36,277 nucleotides of DNA from an uncultured Oscillochloris sp. (GTDB lineage: Bacteria; Chloroflexota; Chloroflexia; Chloroflexales; Chloroflexaceae), in contig CAIXLU010000409.1 of the NCBI GenBank assembly GCA_903920315.1, forward strand, positions 1 to 36,277. The letters are read 5' to 3'. This document shows positions 1-7,458 of this stretch, piece by piece. The position numbers and the translations under genes were made by a program. How positions within the stretch are numbered: the stretch's first letter is position 1; every line of letters starts with the position of its first letter. The notes beneath the pieces are model-generated. The model was given only the letters and a program-made list of their open reading frames with translations, did not search any database and was not told the DNA's origin.

Positions 1-142
1 CTATATGACCGCTGACTGGGCACGGCTGCCTTACGAGCTCCTGGCACGGGTCAGCAGCCGGATCGTCAACGAGATCAGCGGCGTGAATCGCGTGGTCTAC
101 GACATTTCGTCGAAGCCCCCGGCAACGATTGAATGGGAGTAG
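1..142 (+). CDS. guaA: GMP synthase (glutamine-hydrolysing), C-terminal end only
   Basis: This is the last 46 codons of a gene that begins before the window, read in the frame starting at base 2 and ending in TAG at 140-142. The peptide has the stretch [20 protein letters not shown] and ends [18 protein letters not shown], which is the conserved dimerisation-domain tail of GuaA. GuaA converts XMP to GMP in the cytoplasm using glutamine-derived ammonia. Only the tail is visible, so its catalytic domains cannot be checked. The next gene starts 17 bases downstream on the same strand, so co-transcription is possible. Confidence 0.93.
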   Translation, partial: YMTADWARLPYELLARVSSRIVNEISGVNRVVYDISSKPPATIEWE

Positions 143-159
143 AAATTTAATGAGGAACG

Positions 160-993
160 ATGGGTATCATCCTTGGTTTGCTGGCCGCCATCGGTTGGGG
201 TAGCGGTGACTTCGCGATCAGCCGGGTCACGCGCCAGATCGGTGTCGTCCAGACGATGTTTTATGTGCAGTTGTTCGGTATCATTGCGATCTGCATGGTG
301 CTGCTGGTTCGCCATGATCTGCCGACAACCGATCTGGGAGCCTGGGGGCTGGGGATCGCGGCGAATATGATGAGCCTGGTCGGAACCTTATTGCTCTACC
401 GGGCCTTCGCCATCGGCACTCTCTCAATTGTCTCGCCGATTGTCTCTGGTTTCGCCGTGATCACGACAATGCTGGCCTTGCTGACGGGCGAGCGACCGGG
501 GTTGCTGGCGCTTGGTGGGGCCGTTCTGGTGATCGCGGGTGTGGTCATTGCTGCACGCAGCCCCAGCGGCGATGCGGGCGGATCACGGGGCATCATCGAG
601 GCGGTTGGAGCCGCCATTTGTATCGGCGTCTACTGTTGGACGATCAGCTACATCATCCCCACGCTGGGGATCGCCTGGCCAGTGCTGATCGGTCGGCTGC
701 TGACCTTTCTGGTGGCCCTGGGCCTGATGGTTCGCAGTGGCAGTCGCCCCGTGCGGCTTGAGCGTGAGGTCTGGCCATTCGCGGTTGGGGCCGCCATTCT
801 CGATACCGTCGCATTCCTCTGTTTCAGCGTTGGCGTGAGCGGAACCTATGTGAGTGTTGTCACCGCCCTGTCCTCGATCTTTAGCGCCGTGACTGTACTG
901 CTGGCCTGGATCTTCCTGCGCGAGCGGCTCAGTATGAGCCAGTGGGTCGGTGTGGCCGGGTTGCTTGTTGGTGTGTTGCTGGTGAGCATCTGA
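160..993 (+). CDS. EamA/DMT-family membrane permease
   Basis: 277 residues, almost entirely hydrophobic, with about ten predicted membrane segments arranged as two EamA-like halves (roughly residues 1-135 and 145-277). The first half has the typical start GLLAAIGWGSGDFAISR. The family (drug/metabolite transporters) includes exporters and importers of small metabolites; no substrate can be assigned here. ATG at 160 is preceded by GAGGAA at 152-157. It lies between guaA and the alkyltransferase gene in one tight same-strand run with gaps of 17 bases on each side. Function at the family level only. Confidence 0.85.
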   Translation: MGIILGLLAAIGWGSGDFAISRVTRQIGVVQTMFYVQLFGIIAICMVLLVRHDLPTTDLGAWGLGIAANMMSLVGTLLLYRAFAIGTLSIVSPIVSGFAVITTMLALLTGERPGLLALGGAVLVIAGVVIAARSPSGDAGGSRGIIEAVGAAICIGVYCWTISYIIPTLGIAWPVLIGRLLTFLVALGLMVRSGSRPVRLEREVWPFAVGAAILDTVAFLCFSVGVSGTYVSVVTALSSIFSAVTVLLAWIFLRERLSMSQWVGVAGLLVGVLLVSI

Positions 994-1010
994 GCGGATG
1001 AGGTGCAGAT

Positions 1011-1508
1011 ATGCAGATTGGCTATACGATTGTGGACAGCCCGCTCGGACGGCTGCTGGTTGCCACAACGGCCCGTGGGGTTTGCGCGGTGAGCCTGGGC
1101 GATGATGACGCGCACCTGGAACGGGCGCTGCACGCCACGTATGCGCGGGATGATATTGTGCGCGATGATCAGATCGGCGACTCTGTTGATGTGATCCTGG
1201 CCTACCTGAAGGGCCAGACGTCGAGCGTAGATCTGCCCCTGGATGTGCGGGCTACCCCTTTTCAGCATCAAGTTTGGCAGGCGCTCCTGGCTATTCCCTA
1301 CGGTGAGACGCGCACCTACATGCAGATCGCCGAAAGTGTGGGCAACCGCAAGGCGGTGCGGGCGGTGGGTCGTGCCTGTGCGATGAACCCCGTTTCGCTG
1401 GTGGTACCCTGCCACCGTGTTGTGGGCAGCGACGGCACGTTACACGGATTCGGCTGGGGGCTAGATCGTAAGCAGGCGCTGCTCGATATGGAGAAGAGCG
1501 GACGCTAA
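1011..1508 (+). CDS. ogt: Methylated-DNA--protein-cysteine S-methyltransferase
   Basis: 165 residues. The C-terminal half carries the family signature: helix-turn-helix with RAVGRACAMNP (about 117-127), then the active-site motif VVPCHRVV with acceptor Cys134, then GFGWGLDRKQALLDME. The protein repairs O6-alkylguanine by moving the alkyl group irreversibly onto that cysteine. The length and the single-domain layout (short N-terminal RNase-H-like fold plus catalytic domain) fit Ogt rather than the longer Ada. Its stop TAA overlaps the ATG at 1508 by one base (TAATG), which indicates translational coupling with the next gene. Confidence 0.93.
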   Translation: MQIGYTIVDSPLGRLLVATTARGVCAVSLGDDDAHLERALHATYARDDIVRDDQIGDSVDVILAYLKGQTSSVDLPLDVRATPFQHQVWQALLAIPYGETRTYMQIAESVGNRKAVRAVGRACAMNPVSLVVPCHRVVGSDGTLHGFGWGLDRKQALLDMEKSGR

Positions 1509-2575
1509 TGGTGAGGAAAACCCCTATGACAATGACCGAAGGGCCGGGTCTGATTGCGCTGCTCGGCTCTGGCGAGACGGCCCCGAGCAGCGGCGTTGTC
1601 TATGACCGGCTCACCGCACGGGCCAAGGTACCGCTGCGGGTGGCGATTCTAGAGACACCCGCCGGTTTTCAGCCAAACTCAGAGCGTGTGGCCCGCAAAG
1701 TGGCCGATTTCCTCAGCGTACGGTTGCAGAACCTGCGGCCTGAGATCGCGCTGCTTCCGGCCCGCGCTCGTGGCACGGCCTACAGCCCCGACGACCCGGC
1801 CACCAGCGCGGCGATGCTCTCGTCGGACATGATCTTTCTTGGGCCGGGCAGCCCGACCTACGCCGCACGTCAATTGGCGGGCAGTCTGGCGTGGCAACGG
1901 CTCCAGGCATGCCATCGCCGTGGCACAGCCGTTGTCACCGCCAGCGCAGCGACCATTGCGATGGGTGCCCTGGCCTTGCCGGTCTACGAGATCTACAAAG
2001 TTGGCGCGGAGTTGCACTGGCAACCCGGCCTGGATCTGCTGGCTCCCTATGGACTCTCCATAGTCTTTGTGCCCCACTGGAACAATACCGAGGGCGGTGC
2101 TGACCTGGACACCAGCCGTTGTTATATGGGCAAAGATCGCTACGATCAGTTGGTGGCGATGCTTCCCGCCGGACAGACGGTGGTGGGCATTGATGAGCAT
2201 ACGGGTCTTGTGCTTGATCTTGCCGGCGGGCGGGCCGAGGTGATGGGCCGGGGCGGGGTGACGCTTATGCGTGCGGGAGGGGCACGGCACTATCCGCGTA
2301 TGGATCGCTTTGATCTGAGCGACCTCGGGCCGTTCCACATGATTGACCCGTGCGAAGGGCTGCCCCCCGAGGTCTGGGCCGAGTCGGAGATCCGCCCGCG
2401 TCCAGCCCCGGTTGTTGTTGGGGTACCGAACGAGGTGTTAGCTCTGGTGGAGAAGCGGCAGGAATCCCGCGCCCGCCACGATTGGATCGCCGCCGATGTC
2501 CTCCGTGCCCAGATCATCGCCGCTGGCTGGCAGGTGAAGGATACGCCAAACGGGCCGGTTGTTGAGCCAGCATGA
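1508..2575 (+). CDS. S51 peptidase/cyanophycinase-like protein with CysRS-like C-terminal tail
   Basis: 355 residues in two parts. Residues about 14-275 resemble the class-I-glutamine-amidotransferase-like fold of S51 peptidases: ALLGSGE near the start, FLGPGSPTY (110-118), a candidate nucleophile Ser146 in VTASAATIAMG, and GIDEHTGLVLD (227-237). The usual GxSAGA elbow is altered to ASAAT. Residues about 306-355 (NEVLALVEKRQESRARHDW, then AADVLRAQI and DTPNGP) look like the C-terminal helical domain of cysteinyl-tRNA synthetase. An in-frame ATG at 1526 has the better ribosome site (GAGG at 1513-1516, nine bases away) and may be the true start. Cyanophycin hydrolysis cannot be claimed; a peptidase of unknown substrate is the safest reading. 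Confidence 0.75.
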   Translation: MVRKTPMTMTEGPGLIALLGSGETAPSSGVVYDRLTARAKVPLRVAILETPAGFQPNSERVARKVADFLSVRLQNLRPEIALLPARARGTAYSPDDPATSAAMLSSDMIFLGPGSPTYAARQLAGSLAWQRLQACHRRGTAVVTASAATIAMGALALPVYEIYKVGAELHWQPGLDLLAPYGLSIVFVPHWNNTEGGADLDTSRCYMGKDRYDQLVAMLPAGQTVVGIDEHTGLVLDLAGGRAEVMGRGGVTLMRAGGARHYPRMDRFDLSDLGPFHMIDPCEGLPPEVWAESEIRPRPAPVVVGVPNEVLALVEKRQESRARHDWIAADVLRAQIIAAGWQVKDTPNGPVVEPA

Positions 2576-2579
2576 TCTG

Positions 2580-2597
2580 CCTCACCGCTCGGTGAGG
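2580..2597. terminator. Short stem-loop between convergent genes
   Basis: CCTCACC / GGTGAGG, a 7-bp perfect stem with loop GCTC, overlaps the stop codon of the minus-strand lipoprotein and lies 5 bases after the stop of the plus-strand S51-like gene. No clear T-run follows on either strand, so it may only weakly terminate or protect 3' ends. Confidence 0.35.
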
Positions 2598-3133
2598 AAC
2601 CACAGCCCATCAACCCGCAGCACCGGCAAACCGCCGCTGGTCTGGCCGAGTATATCGGTAAGGCCACCCGTGCGCTCGCGCATCACCTCGCCCTTCTCGT
2701 TGAGCCAGCGCAACTCGAATGATCCATCCACGACCCACACCATTGCTTTATCGCCGTCGCGGCTGAGGAGTTCTACGCGGCTATAGGTAATCGCCAGTAT
2801 CGCCTTGCTGCCGATGACCGGATGCTGGGTGGTGTCCGCAAAGCCAACGAGCATGTCGAGGAATGCGGCCCGTTGATCAATCCGCTCGCTCGGCGCGAAG
2901 TAGCCAGCCAGCCGCTCGGCCCAGATACGTCGCTCTGTCACGTCGCTCAGGTTGGGAGACTGAAGAGCGTGATTCAAATCTTCCAAAAACCCATCAACCG
3001 CTGCCTCGGGGCTGCTGCGGCCCACCCCGATATTCGCACCGGATGATCCGTCGGGGACGGCGCACCCGGCTAGGGCGAAGAGGAGTAGGAGGCAGAGGAG
3101 AGGAGGCAGGAGGCAGGAGGCATGCCTCCTCAT
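2582..3133 (-). CDS. Small lipoprotein of unknown function
   Basis: 183 residues. It has an N-terminal signal peptide with a leucine-rich core and lipobox LAGC, predicting lipidation at Cys24 and anchoring outside the cytoplasmic membrane. The rest (an acidic helix-rich part, then a beta-rich C-terminus ending in LRVDGLWFLTER) resembles no family I can name; it is reminiscent of small NTF2-like or Mce-associated secreted proteins only in size. The start ATG overlaps the stop of the upstream membrane protein by four bases (ATGA), so the two are translationally coupled. The codons for residues 4-15 are built from 7-base repeats, treated as a separate feature. Confidence 0.75.
   Translation of the reverse strand: MRRHASCLLPPLLCLLLLFALAGCAVPDGSSGANIGVGRSSPEAAVDGFLEDLNHALQSPNLSDVTERRIWAERLAGYFAPSERIDQRAAFLDMLVGFADTTQHPVIGSKAILAITYSRVELLSRDGDKAMVWVVDGSFELRWLNEKGEVMRERTGGLTDILGQTSGGLPVLRVDGLWFLTER
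3088..3122. repeat. Heptanucleotide array in a lipoprotein signal-peptide coding sequence
   Basis: Five consecutive 7-base units on the plus strand: GGAGGCA, GAGGAGA, then GGAGGCA three times. The array lies in the minus-strand lipoprotein gene, 11 bases inside its start codon, and encodes the leucine/proline-rich signal core. Seven is not a multiple of three, so losing or gaining one unit would shift the reading frame. Confidence 0.8.
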
Positions 3134-5703
3134 GGCACCGCCGGGGTCGGCAGTACGCCCTGATCACGGAAAGATCGCGGTGGTGCCGGGAGATTGGCAC
3201 GGATGATCTGTCCACCGTTTACCAAGTAGAGGGTTGATTGCGCACCGTCTGAGACCACGGCGATCCCGTCGAGTTGGTTCAGGCGCAGGTTGCTATCGGG
3301 CCGTGCCTTAGTCTGCTGGACGACCTTACCCGTGTTTTTATCCATCTGGATGATTCGCTCATTCTGTTTTTCAATCAGAAAAATTGATCCGCCACCAGAG
3401 CCGTCGTCGGTCATAAAGAAGCGACTCACCGCAGTGATCGGCGGATTAATCGCTTCGGGCTTAATCTCGCTCACCAAGCGACCCTGGCTAAAGATTAATA
3501 CATTGCCGTTGGGCTTGAGCAGGTAGATCTCCCCGTTCACCGCCATATCAACCACCCCGCTGATATCAACATCGGAGAGGCTGGCAGGATCGAGCCAGTA
3601 TTCAGGCGTATTATCGTAGCTGCCAGAGCGGAATTTGAGTACCTCGTTAGGTATGGCACCCCAGATATAGATGTTGCTGTCATACTCTTTAATGATCAGC
3701 CGGTCGCGCACCGACCAAATCTCACTACTGCCAAGCTTCGAGTAGTTCCACACATTACCGTTGCGAAAGTAGTAGCCAAACCCGCTGAGAGCCTGGTCTA
3801 TCGCCACCACTTGGTCAGTCCGCCAGAGGGCGGCGCGGAGCGGGCCGACCACGGATGAACCCACGGGTTCGTTCGGGCTGAGGTAGATCTGAGGTGTGCC
3901 ACCATCACGTAGGATACGGTAGAGCCGAGTATTTGTTTTGTCGCCGTCGAGGACGTAGAGGTAACGCATGGCATCAAGCAGGATCGGGTTCGTAACGACT
4001 GCGGTCGCTGGGGGCATAATAATGCCGGAGAAAGTACCATTGGGCGCGGTATGAGTAGATAGCACCGTAGGGGTATCGAAGAAGGTGAGTCGTTGCACGG
4101 CGGCTAGGGCGCGCTCGTACTCGCGCTGTAGCTCCTTGTAGCGCAGCCAGAGCGGTGGGTTGGTGTCAGTGACGTTGGGACTAGCTTGTACCTCATTGAT
4201 CGCCTGACGGGCGAGATCCAGAGCGTTGAGGGCATCAGCCTCGTTAGCGGCCTCGCGCACGGAGGACAGGCGACCTTCGGCGGCAGTGAAGTATTCCAGG
4301 GCGATCATCTGGTCATTCTGCGATGTGAGGCTCATCCCGTAGATGAACAGGATCGAGACAACCAGTATCAGGCTGATCATCATCAGCCAGGGGAAGGCCG
4401 GACGCATGCGGCGGTACGAGAGACCTTGGCCACGTACCACCGGGGGTGGCGTATTGGGGCGGATACGCCGATTGCGGCGAGCCTCGTCAATGGACAGGCC
4501 GATCATACGGAATGGCAGGGCGAGGCGCTCACTCCAGTTAAGATCGATCAGAGGGCGCATCTCGTATCGCGAGCGGTAAGGCCGGGCTTTGGCTGCAAGA
4601 GCCGGGCCATCGCCAAGATCGATCCGGCGCATCGTTGTGGCGAACGAACTCTCGCCAAGATAGGCCGATGGCGGCAGTTCAGGGTGCGTATCCTCTGGCT
4701 TGAGCTTTCGGCGCTCACGCTCCTGGCGTAGGCGGCTATAGCGTGTGCCAAGATCCTCGCCTATCGTGATCGGCACTGGGTGAGGCAGCGGATTGGCTGG
4801 GTACTGCGGTTGAACGGGCAGCGTGTACAGGGGATCGGGCGACGGCGGGCCATCCTTGGCAGGGGACGGTTTCTGCCCGCCGATGGCGAGGGAGACCTGG
4901 TTGGTGAGCGATGCAAGCCACCCGCGCAGCGAATGGGTGGCCTGTATAACGGGGACAGGTGTCACCTGCGGGGCAACCGGGCGGAGTGACGGACGCAGCT
5001 CAATCACCAGGGCGTGCGCGTTACCGACGTTATGTTCATTCGCGACACGGAGCAACCGCTCGACGGCGGCGTCGGTGTCCTGAAGGTGGAGCAGAGAATG
5101 GGTCTCATCGCGGCTGAGCAGTTGGGAAAAGCCGCTGGTACAGAGAATCACCGACTCGTTCGGGAGCAAGGCGCAGCGGTACATTTCGGGATCAATGAAC
5201 AGGCTGGCACCCAACGCACCGCTACGGGTGAACGGGGCCACACTAAAGTGGGCTGGATCCCACGAGGGATGGGACGGCAGGGCACGCAGGGTACCCTCAC
5301 TCAGTACGTAGATCTGCGCCGGTTGTACCTGGGCGATGAAGAGGTCGCTTCCCTTAAGCACCGCCACCGTCATGCCAACGGTTGCCCGCTTGCCCGCCGA
5401 TTGCGAGATGTTCTGCTCGTAGATTGCCTTGTTGGCGGCGGCGATGGCCCGGCGCATCGCCGCCGTAATGCTGAAGGTAGGATTCTCGTAGAAGGCGCGG
5501 CGCACCGTTTGTGCGGCCAGAAGGCACATCTGCTGGCTGCGCGGGGCCGTCACCTCGGCCTCCACAAGAATATAGAGTGTCCCCTTGCGTGCCTCGGGTG
5601 CGAGCGGCGACCGGGGTTCGGCGACGATGATCATGTCGCTGGCCTGCTGGCGGATGCCGCCGACCAGGCTAAGTTGGCTCGCGTGTGTCTCGAATTTCTG
5701 CAT
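3130..5703 (-). CDS. PP2C-like domain / transmembrane / beta-propeller protein
   Basis: 857 residues. Residues 1-240 look like a degenerate PP2C-type phosphatase: a serine/threonine-rich core with SAGKRATVGMTVAVLKG, then ESVILCTSGFSQLL where PP2C proteins have the 'LCSDGL' motif. The metal-binding aspartates (the DGMGG and SDG type) are not evident, so catalysis is doubtful. Residues 245-435 are a proline- and arginine-rich cytoplasmic linker. One membrane helix lies at about 436-458, followed by a helical segment to about 530 and a repetitive extracytoplasmic region (540-857) that reads like an NHL/WD-type propeller (YLYVLDGDKTNTRLYRI, EIYLLKPNGNVLIF, STLYLVNGGQIIRA). It is the first gene of a two-gene unit and divergent from the FHA-cyclase gene. 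Inference: a membrane sensor or scaffold. Confidence 0.72.
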   Translation of the reverse strand: MQKFETHASQLSLVGGIRQQASDMIIVAEPRSPLAPEARKGTLYILVEAEVTAPRSQQMCLLAAQTVRRAFYENPTFSITAAMRRAIAAANKAIYEQNISQSAGKRATVGMTVAVLKGSDLFIAQVQPAQIYVLSEGTLRALPSHPSWDPAHFSVAPFTRSGALGASLFIDPEMYRCALLPNESVILCTSGFSQLLSRDETHSLLHLQDTDAAVERLLRVANEHNVGNAHALVIELRPSLRPVAPQVTPVPVIQATHSLRGWLASLTNQVSLAIGGQKPSPAKDGPPSPDPLYTLPVQPQYPANPLPHPVPITIGEDLGTRYSRLRQERERRKLKPEDTHPELPPSAYLGESSFATTMRRIDLGDGPALAAKARPYRSRYEMRPLIDLNWSERLALPFRMIGLSIDEARRNRRIRPNTPPPVVRGQGLSYRRMRPAFPWLMMISLILVVSILFIYGMSLTSQNDQMIALEYFTAAEGRLSSVREAANEADALNALDLARQAINEVQASPNVTDTNPPLWLRYKELQREYERALAAVQRLTFFDTPTVLSTHTAPNGTFSGIIMPPATAVVTNPILLDAMRYLYVLDGDKTNTRLYRILRDGGTPQIYLSPNEPVGSSVVGPLRAALWRTDQVVAIDQALSGFGYYFRNGNVWNYSKLGSSEIWSVRDRLIIKEYDSNIYIWGAIPNEVLKFRSGSYDNTPEYWLDPASLSDVDISGVVDMAVNGEIYLLKPNGNVLIFSQGRLVSEIKPEAINPPITAVSRFFMTDDGSGGGSIFLIEKQNERIIQMDKNTGKVVQQTKARPDSNLRLNQLDGIAVVSDGAQSTLYLVNGGQIIRANLPAPPRSFRDQGVLPTPAVP

Positions 5704-5738
5704 AATAAAGCCGTCCCCGTAACATATCGTGCGGCAGG

Positions 5739-5767
5739 ATTATAGCAGCAGGGTAGGGGTGTGGCAA
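5739..5767 (-). promoter_or_regulatory. Sigma70-type promoter for the PP2C-like/lipoprotein unit
   Basis: Reading the minus strand: TTGCCA (5767-5762), 17-base spacer, perfect TATAAT (5744-5739). It would start transcription about 30 bases upstream of the ATG at 5703. Position and spacing are ideal; activity is inferred. Confidence 0.65.
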
Positions 5768-5788
5768 GACAGATCGCCTTGGTACATC

Positions 5789-5817
5789 TTGCCCTCCCTT
5801 CTCACGTCTGTTATCAT
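5789..5817 (+). promoter_or_regulatory. Sigma70-type promoter for the FHA-cyclase gene
   Basis: TTGCCC (5789-5794), 17-base spacer, TATCAT (5812-5817), giving a leader of about 65 bases before the ATG at 5889. Weaker match than the opposing promoter 21 bases away, with which it forms a divergent pair. Confidence 0.5.
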
Positions 5818-5888
5818 GGCCTGCGTTGCTCTGATCAGAACGGTGTAAATGCTCGTTATCCTCAGCTTGTAGCGGAAGGAGTGGCGTG

Positions 5889-7403
5889 ATGGCCCGTGTC
5901 TCCGTTACCGTTAATGGTGATCAGCGCACTTTCGCGATCAACGACCGGGGATTGACGATTGGTCGCCAGCTCGATAACGAGATTGTCCTGAACCACGCGA
6001 TTGTCTCGCGCAAGCATGTTCACATCGAACTGCGCGGTAGGCAGGCATGGCTTACCGACCTCAACAGCCGTAACGGCGTGACGGTGAACCGCCTGCGGGT
6101 GAAGGAAGAGCAACTTAACGACGGTGATGTCATCGGGGTTGGGCCGTTCGAGCTTCAGTTTGAAGATCGCGCCGCCCAGAGCGTTGTCCTCGACGATAAC
6201 CGCTACTTTCCCCTCTCCTCCGAGGCCCGTGTGGTCAAGGGCCACGAACTGCCGCCTGAGGCGATCAATCTCCAGGAGTTCTACACTATTGGTATGCGCC
6301 TGAACCAGGTGGTGGACTTCCGTGAGTTGCTTGATCTGGTGATGGAAGAGATCATGCGCGTTGTCCCGGCGCAGCGTGGATTTCTGATGCTGCGCAAGGG
6401 TGAAGAACTGGTACCACGGGTGGTACTCCCCGCCGGAACCGGCGATGTGGCGATCTCGGGTAGTATCGTGCGCAAGGCACTGGAGGGTGGGGAGGCGGTT
6501 CTCACCAAGGACGCCCGCCTCGATTTTGCTGGCTCCGACAGCATCATTAGCGCCAACATCCGCTCGGCGATCTGTACGCCGCTGCTACTTCAGGGTAGTA
6601 CCATCGGCGTGATCCTGCTCGACTCACCCGGTCGCGAGAAGTTTACCGAGCGTGACCGCGATCTGGTCACGGCTATCGCCAATATCTCGGCGGTGGCTAT
6701 CGAACGCGCCCGTCTCACCGAGGAGCTGCGTCAGCAGGGCCAGTTGCGCCAGAACCTCGAACGATTCCTCTCGCCTAACGTCGCCAAGGCGCTTGCCCGC
6801 TATGTCGCCGAGTACGGCAAGCTCTGGGAGGCCCAGGAGCAGGTCGTCTCTGTCCTCTTTGCCGATGTGAAGGGATTCACCTCGCTTTCCGAGCGGCTCT
6901 CGCCGCGTGAGGTGCAGGATCTGCTCAACGAGTATCTGCACGAGATGACCGATGTGATCTTCCGCTATAACGGCACGTTGGACAAATATATTGGAGATGG
7001 TATCATGGCGATATTCGGTGCCCCCCGGTTGCCGGATGAACCCATTGATGACCAGCACGCCATGCGCGCCGTGGCCGCCGCTCTTGAGATGCAGTCCGCC
7101 CAAAAACGTCTGGTGGATAAATGGGAGCCGAGCAAGGCGTTCAGCATTCGCATTGGCGTGAACACCGGGACGGTCTTCACCGGTTTTTTTGGCACCCGCC
7201 ATCGCCTGGAGTATACCGCTATCGGCGATACGGTGAATACGGCCTCGCGCCTGGAGAGCGCCGCCGAACCTGGCAGCGTCTTTATCGGCGACGATACCGC
7301 CCAGATGGTGCGGGCAGCCTTTACCCTCCAAGAGATGGGCAAGCTCCAGCTTAAAGGCAAGCAGCAATTGGTGAGCGCCTTCAAGGTGCTTGGCGCGAAG
7401 TAG
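5889..7403 (+). CDS. FHA-GAF-class III adenylate cyclase
   Basis: 504 residues. An FHA domain (1-95) shows the phosphothreonine-binding pattern GRQLDN, SRKH (40-43) and LNSRNG. A GAF domain follows (about 130-275; RGFLMLRK, AICTPLLLQG, AVAIERAR). The class III cyclase domain (about 318-504) has metal-binding Asp326 (LFADVKGFTSLSE) and Asp370 (DKYIGDGIMAIFG), adenine-selecting Lys366 with Asp447, and transition-state residues Asn450/Arg454 (GDTVNTASR). All key residues are present, so cAMP synthesis is expected, with GAF ligand and FHA partner as inputs. GGAAGGA at 5874-5880 favours ATG 5889 over the GTG three bases upstream. The divergent neighbour carries a PP2C-like domain, suggesting a link with Ser/Thr phosphorylation. 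Confidence 0.92.
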   Translation: MARVSVTVNGDQRTFAINDRGLTIGRQLDNEIVLNHAIVSRKHVHIELRGRQAWLTDLNSRNGVTVNRLRVKEEQLNDGDVIGVGPFELQFEDRAAQSVVLDDNRYFPLSSEARVVKGHELPPEAINLQEFYTIGMRLNQVVDFRELLDLVMEEIMRVVPAQRGFLMLRKGEELVPRVVLPAGTGDVAISGSIVRKALEGGEAVLTKDARLDFAGSDSIISANIRSAICTPLLLQGSTIGVILLDSPGREKFTERDRDLVTAIANISAVAIERARLTEELRQQGQLRQNLERFLSPNVAKALARYVAEYGKLWEAQEQVVSVLFADVKGFTSLSERLSPREVQDLLNEYLHEMTDVIFRYNGTLDKYIGDGIMAIFGAPRLPDEPIDDQHAMRAVAAALEMQSAQKRLVDKWEPSKAFSIRIGVNTGTVFTGFFGTRHRLEYTAIGDTVNTASRLESAAEPGSVFIGDDTAQMVRAAFTLQEMGKLQLKGKQQLVSAFKVLGAK

Positions 7404-7426
7404 AGACGCCCCGGTGGGGCGTCTCT
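7402..7426. terminator. Stem-loop after the cyclase gene
   Basis: AGAGACGCCCC / GGGGCGTCTCT, a perfect 11-bp stem with 3-base loop beginning at the cyclase stop codon. It is followed by an alternating AT tract rather than a T-run, so termination may be partial. It lies 32 bases before the next start codon. Confidence 0.6.
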
Positions 7427-7458
7427 GCATATATATATATAGTTGTACAGATACCCCT

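Noticed and set aside
7390-7458. Longer start for the RicT-like protein
   Set aside because: It would translate the stem-loop and AT tract after the cyclase gene, and the conserved family start is at 7459.
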